64,000 nucleotides of DNA from the NCBI RefSeq assembly GCF_039645585.1, contig NZ_CP147915.1, positions 558,001 to 622,000 on the forward strand, given 5' to 3'. How positions within the stretch are numbered: the first letter of the stretch is position 1; the number at the start of each line of letters is the position of its first letter. This document shows positions 62,069 to 64,000 of the stretch, one piece after another. Made by a program: the position numbers and the translations under genes. This DNA is from Sulfurimonas sp. HSL-1656 (lineage in GTDB: Bacteria > Campylobacterota > Campylobacteria > Campylobacterales > Sulfurimonadaceae). The notes below the pieces were generated by a model. It saw only the letters and a list, made by a program, of their open reading frames with translations, did no database searches and was not told the origin of the DNA.

Positions 62069-63283
62069 TTGGTTCGGGTCTTTTGGCTGCTTTTGGCGCC
62101 CCTGGTGCTGTTGGCATCGTCGGTGGAAACCTACAAATGGAGCGAGGGTGAGAGTTACCTGATGTTCCTGGAGCGCCTCCATCTTCCGCAGGCACTTTAT
62201 TACGATATCGACAGCGACGACCAGAAGCTGACGGAGGAACTCCGCAGCGGCATCCCCTACCAGGTGATGCATGACCGCAACGGCACCATCGAACAGGTGC
62301 TCATTCCCGTTTCCGACGAACTGCAGCTGCATCTTTACCGCAAAGACGGGGGCTTCGCCTTTGAAGCAATTCCGGTAATCGCTTCGACCAAGCGCGAGTC
62401 GATCTCGCTTTCCATCGAAAACTCCCCCTACTACGATATCCTCAAAGCGACCGGTTCCCGCTCACTGGCGCATGCCTTCGTCGCGGGGTTCAAAAACTCC
62501 CTCAACTTCCGCCGCGATCTGCGCAAGGGGGACAAGCTCGTGATGGTCTATACGCAGAAGTACCGTCTCGGAAATCCGTTCGGCATGCCCGAGCTGCTGG
62601 TCGGCATGGTCGAAATGCGGGGGAAACGCCACTCGGTCTACCTCAACAGCGACGAACGCTACTATGATGAAAAAGGGCGCCAGGTCGAAGGGTTTCTGCT
62701 CTCGCGTCCGGTCCGCAGCGGCCGTGTGAGTTCCGGGTTTACGCTGCGCCGATTCCACCCGATCCTCAAACGCTACCGTGCCCACCTCGGGGTGGATTAC
62801 GCCGCGCCGAGGGGCACACCTGTCGTGGCTGCCGGCAGCGGAACCGTTATTTTTGCGGGTCGCTCGCGCGGGTACGGCAATCTTATCAAGGTCCGGCATG
62901 GGGACGGGTATGTGACGCTGTATGCCCACCTGAAGGCTTTCAGACGCGGTATCCGCAGCGGCAAACCGGTCAAGCAGGGGCAGGTGATCGGCTACGTCGG
63001 AAGTACGGGGCTCTCGACGGGTCCGCACCTGCACTTCGGACTGTACAAGAACGGCCGTGCGATCAACCCGGCCCGCGTGGTCCAGGTGACGACAAAACAG
63101 CTCGGCGGCAAAGCGCTCAAAGCTTTCAGGGGTGAAATGGCACGCCTGGATGCGCTGGTCGCCGATGTGATGGTGCATCCGCAGGAGGCCGTCAAGGTCG
63201 AGACGATCGACAACGCCTGCTACATCGATCCCGAAAGCTGCCGTCCGCTGAAGAAGGGGGAGAACAATGAAACACATCAGTGA
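62069..63283 (+). CDS. M23 peptidoglycan DD-endo/carboxypeptidase, Csd3-like
   Basis: 404 residues (H. pylori Csd3 is about the same size) from TTG 62069 with GGAGG 6 bp upstream. Signal peptide RVFWLLLAPLVLLASS, an N-terminal regulatory region with ESYLMFLERLHLP and LRKGDKLVMVYTQKY (OapA-like), then LytM: RVSSGFTLRRFHPILKRYRAHLGVDYAAPRGTPV (H239, D243 as zinc ligands) and GPHLHFGLY (H320/H322). It trims cross-bridges and affects cell shape. Starts divergent from the pgbA-like gene; mgtE begins before its end (17-bp overlap). Confidence 0.9.
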   Translation: MVRVFWLLLAPLVLLASSVETYKWSEGESYLMFLERLHLPQALYYDIDSDDQKLTEELRSGIPYQVMHDRNGTIEQVLIPVSDELQLHLYRKDGGFAFEAIPVIASTKRESISLSIENSPYYDILKATGSRSLAHAFVAGFKNSLNFRRDLRKGDKLVMVYTQKYRLGNPFGMPELLVGMVEMRGKRHSVYLNSDERYYDEKGRQVEGFLLSRPVRSGRVSSGFTLRRFHPILKRYRAHLGVDYAAPRGTPVVAAGSGTVIFAGRSRGYGNLIKVRHGDGYVTLYAHLKAFRRGIRSGKPVKQGQVIGYVGSTGLSTGPHLHFGLYKNGRAINPARVVQVTTKQLGGKALKAFRGEMARLDALVADVMVHPQEAVKVETIDNACYIDPESCRPLKKGENNETHQ

Positions 63284-64000
63284 GATCAAACACGCGTTCG
63301 ACCAGTTTCTGCTGGGCAAATCGGAACACCTTCCCCACGCCAGCGAGATTTCGTACCTGCTTAAAAACATCCACCAGGAGAGCCCGGAAGATTTCCGCGG
63401 GATGCTGGGCCGGATCCCCCAGGATGTCCGGGGGGAGGTCCTGCTCGAACTGCCCGAAAAGCTCAAAGAGGATGCGATCGAGCACTACTCCAGCGATGAG
63501 CTGGCCGAGGCGGTCGAAGGGCTGGATTCGGATGATGCGGCGGAACTGATCGAGGACATCGTCGATTTCGACGAAGACAAGTCCGAAGCCGTTTACGAGC
63601 AGCTCGACGAGGAAGACCGCGAAGACATCGACAAGATCCGCAGCTACGAGGATGACCAGGCCGGCGCCTGGATGCAGACGGAGCTCTTCGAGGCGACGCT
63701 CGACGAGACGGTACGCATCGCCATCGCACGGCTCAAACACCTGAAAGAGGAGGGGGAGCTGGAAAATGTCCACCAGCTCTACATCGTCAACGACGAACAC
63801 CGGCTGGTGGCGACCGTCGCCCTGGAAGACATGATCCTGATGGATTTCGAGCAGACCTTCCGTGCGCAGCTGACGACGAAAGCGTTCCGTTCGGTCAAGG
63901 CGACCGATGACATTGACGAGGTTGCGACGATCTTCGAACAGTACGACGTTGCGGTGCTGCCGGTCGTCGACCATGAAAGCCGGCTGGTGGGGCGGATCAC
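63267..64000 (+). CDS. mgtE: Magnesium transporter MgtE, N-terminal part
   Basis: The frame from ATG 63267 runs off the right edge (244 residues seen). The MgtE_N superhelical domain (SYLLKNIHQESPEDFRGMLGRIPQDVRGEVLLELPEK, repeated LxxLxxDDAAEL motifs: LDSDDAAELIEDIVDF) is followed by two CBS-domain starts (LENVHQLYIVNDEHRLVATVALEDMIL; TFRAQLTTKAFRSVKATDDIDEVATIFEQYDVAVLPVVDHESRLVGRI). The cytosolic Mg2+ sensing part is therefore complete up to CBS2; the membrane channel is outside the window. GGGGGAGAA RBS inside the preceding gene. Confidence 0.92.
   Translation, partial: MKHISEIKHAFDQFLLGKSEHLPHASEISYLLKNIHQESPEDFRGMLGRIPQDVRGEVLLELPEKLKEDAIEHYSSDELAEAVEGLDSDDAAELIEDIVDFDEDKSEAVYEQLDEEDREDIDKIRSYEDDQAGAWMQTELFEATLDETVRIAIARLKHLKEEGELENVHQLYIVNDEHRLVATVALEDMILMDFEQTFRAQLTTKAFRSVKATDDIDEVATIFEQYDVAVLPVVDHESRLVGRI

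Overview
The window looks like chromosomal DNA of a Campylobacterota (epsilonproteobacterial) organism, most likely from a GC-rich relative of Sulfurimonas. Supporting markers are lineage-typical: an HP0268-family nuclease next to miaB; a PgbA-family protein next to glcD and a Csd3-like M23 peptidase (the HP0506-HP0509 order of Helicobacter pylori, as I recall it); a ComEC without a C-terminal hydrolase domain; CcoI-CcoS; and a rsfS/nadD/pgk/tpiA/fabI block. The species call is inference. I see no rRNA, CRISPR array, intact insertion sequence or prophage.

Layout: 0-5.9 kb holds the 5' end of rho (minus), gmhA-gmhB for LPS heptose, a half-length asparaginase-like protein, the ccoI-ccoS pair for cbb3 oxidase maturation and two small exported proteins. 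5.9-9.5 kb holds two tRNA-Arg genes (anticodons CCG and GCG) flanking a hypothetical protein and a poly-Gly lipoprotein, then nadD-rsfS. 9.6-12.3 kb is pgk-tpiA-fabI. 12.4-16.8 kb has an exported acidic protein, a porin, a lone OppB-type permease and nusA. 17.0-24.1 kb is HP0268-miaB-acyltransferase-Xer recombinase followed by a PilM/PilN/PilO-like trio, converging on rimO-tilS. 24.2-43.7 kb contains a BaiN-like flavoprotein, two tandem barrel proteins, a Nudix hydrolase, glyQ, recD2, a GGDEF-EAL protein, an L,D-transpeptidase-like protein, GNAT, NhaC, a two-component system, a cytochrome c, pckA, a DedA protein, uvrB and a small coiled-coil protein.

From about 43.74 kb to about 53.66 kb the sequence is visibly AT-richer with different codon use. 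This island carries a GT2 glycosyltransferase, a small EamA/ArnE-like transporter, three large multi-TM proteins resembling GT-C glycosyltransferases, three type IV prepilin-like genes and a membrane protein with a degenerate GGDEF domain. Its right edge appears to fall inside priA. I read it as a candidate pilin/surface glycosylation module, possibly serving a pseudopilus whose PilMNO-like inner-membrane parts lie 23 kb away. The last part (55-64 kb) is ispG-dnaB-comEC, a BrkB-family protein, pgbA-like-glcD, csd3-like and the 5' part of mgtE.

The most unusual non-coding structures are: a 269-bp element with about 31-bp terminal inverted repeats and two nested stem-loops between rimO and the flavoprotein gene; two convergent gene junctions closed by hairpins built from heptamer repeats; a 12-bp inverted repeat that runs to 2 bp before the comEC start codon; and a perfect 13-bp hairpin after the first prepilin gene.
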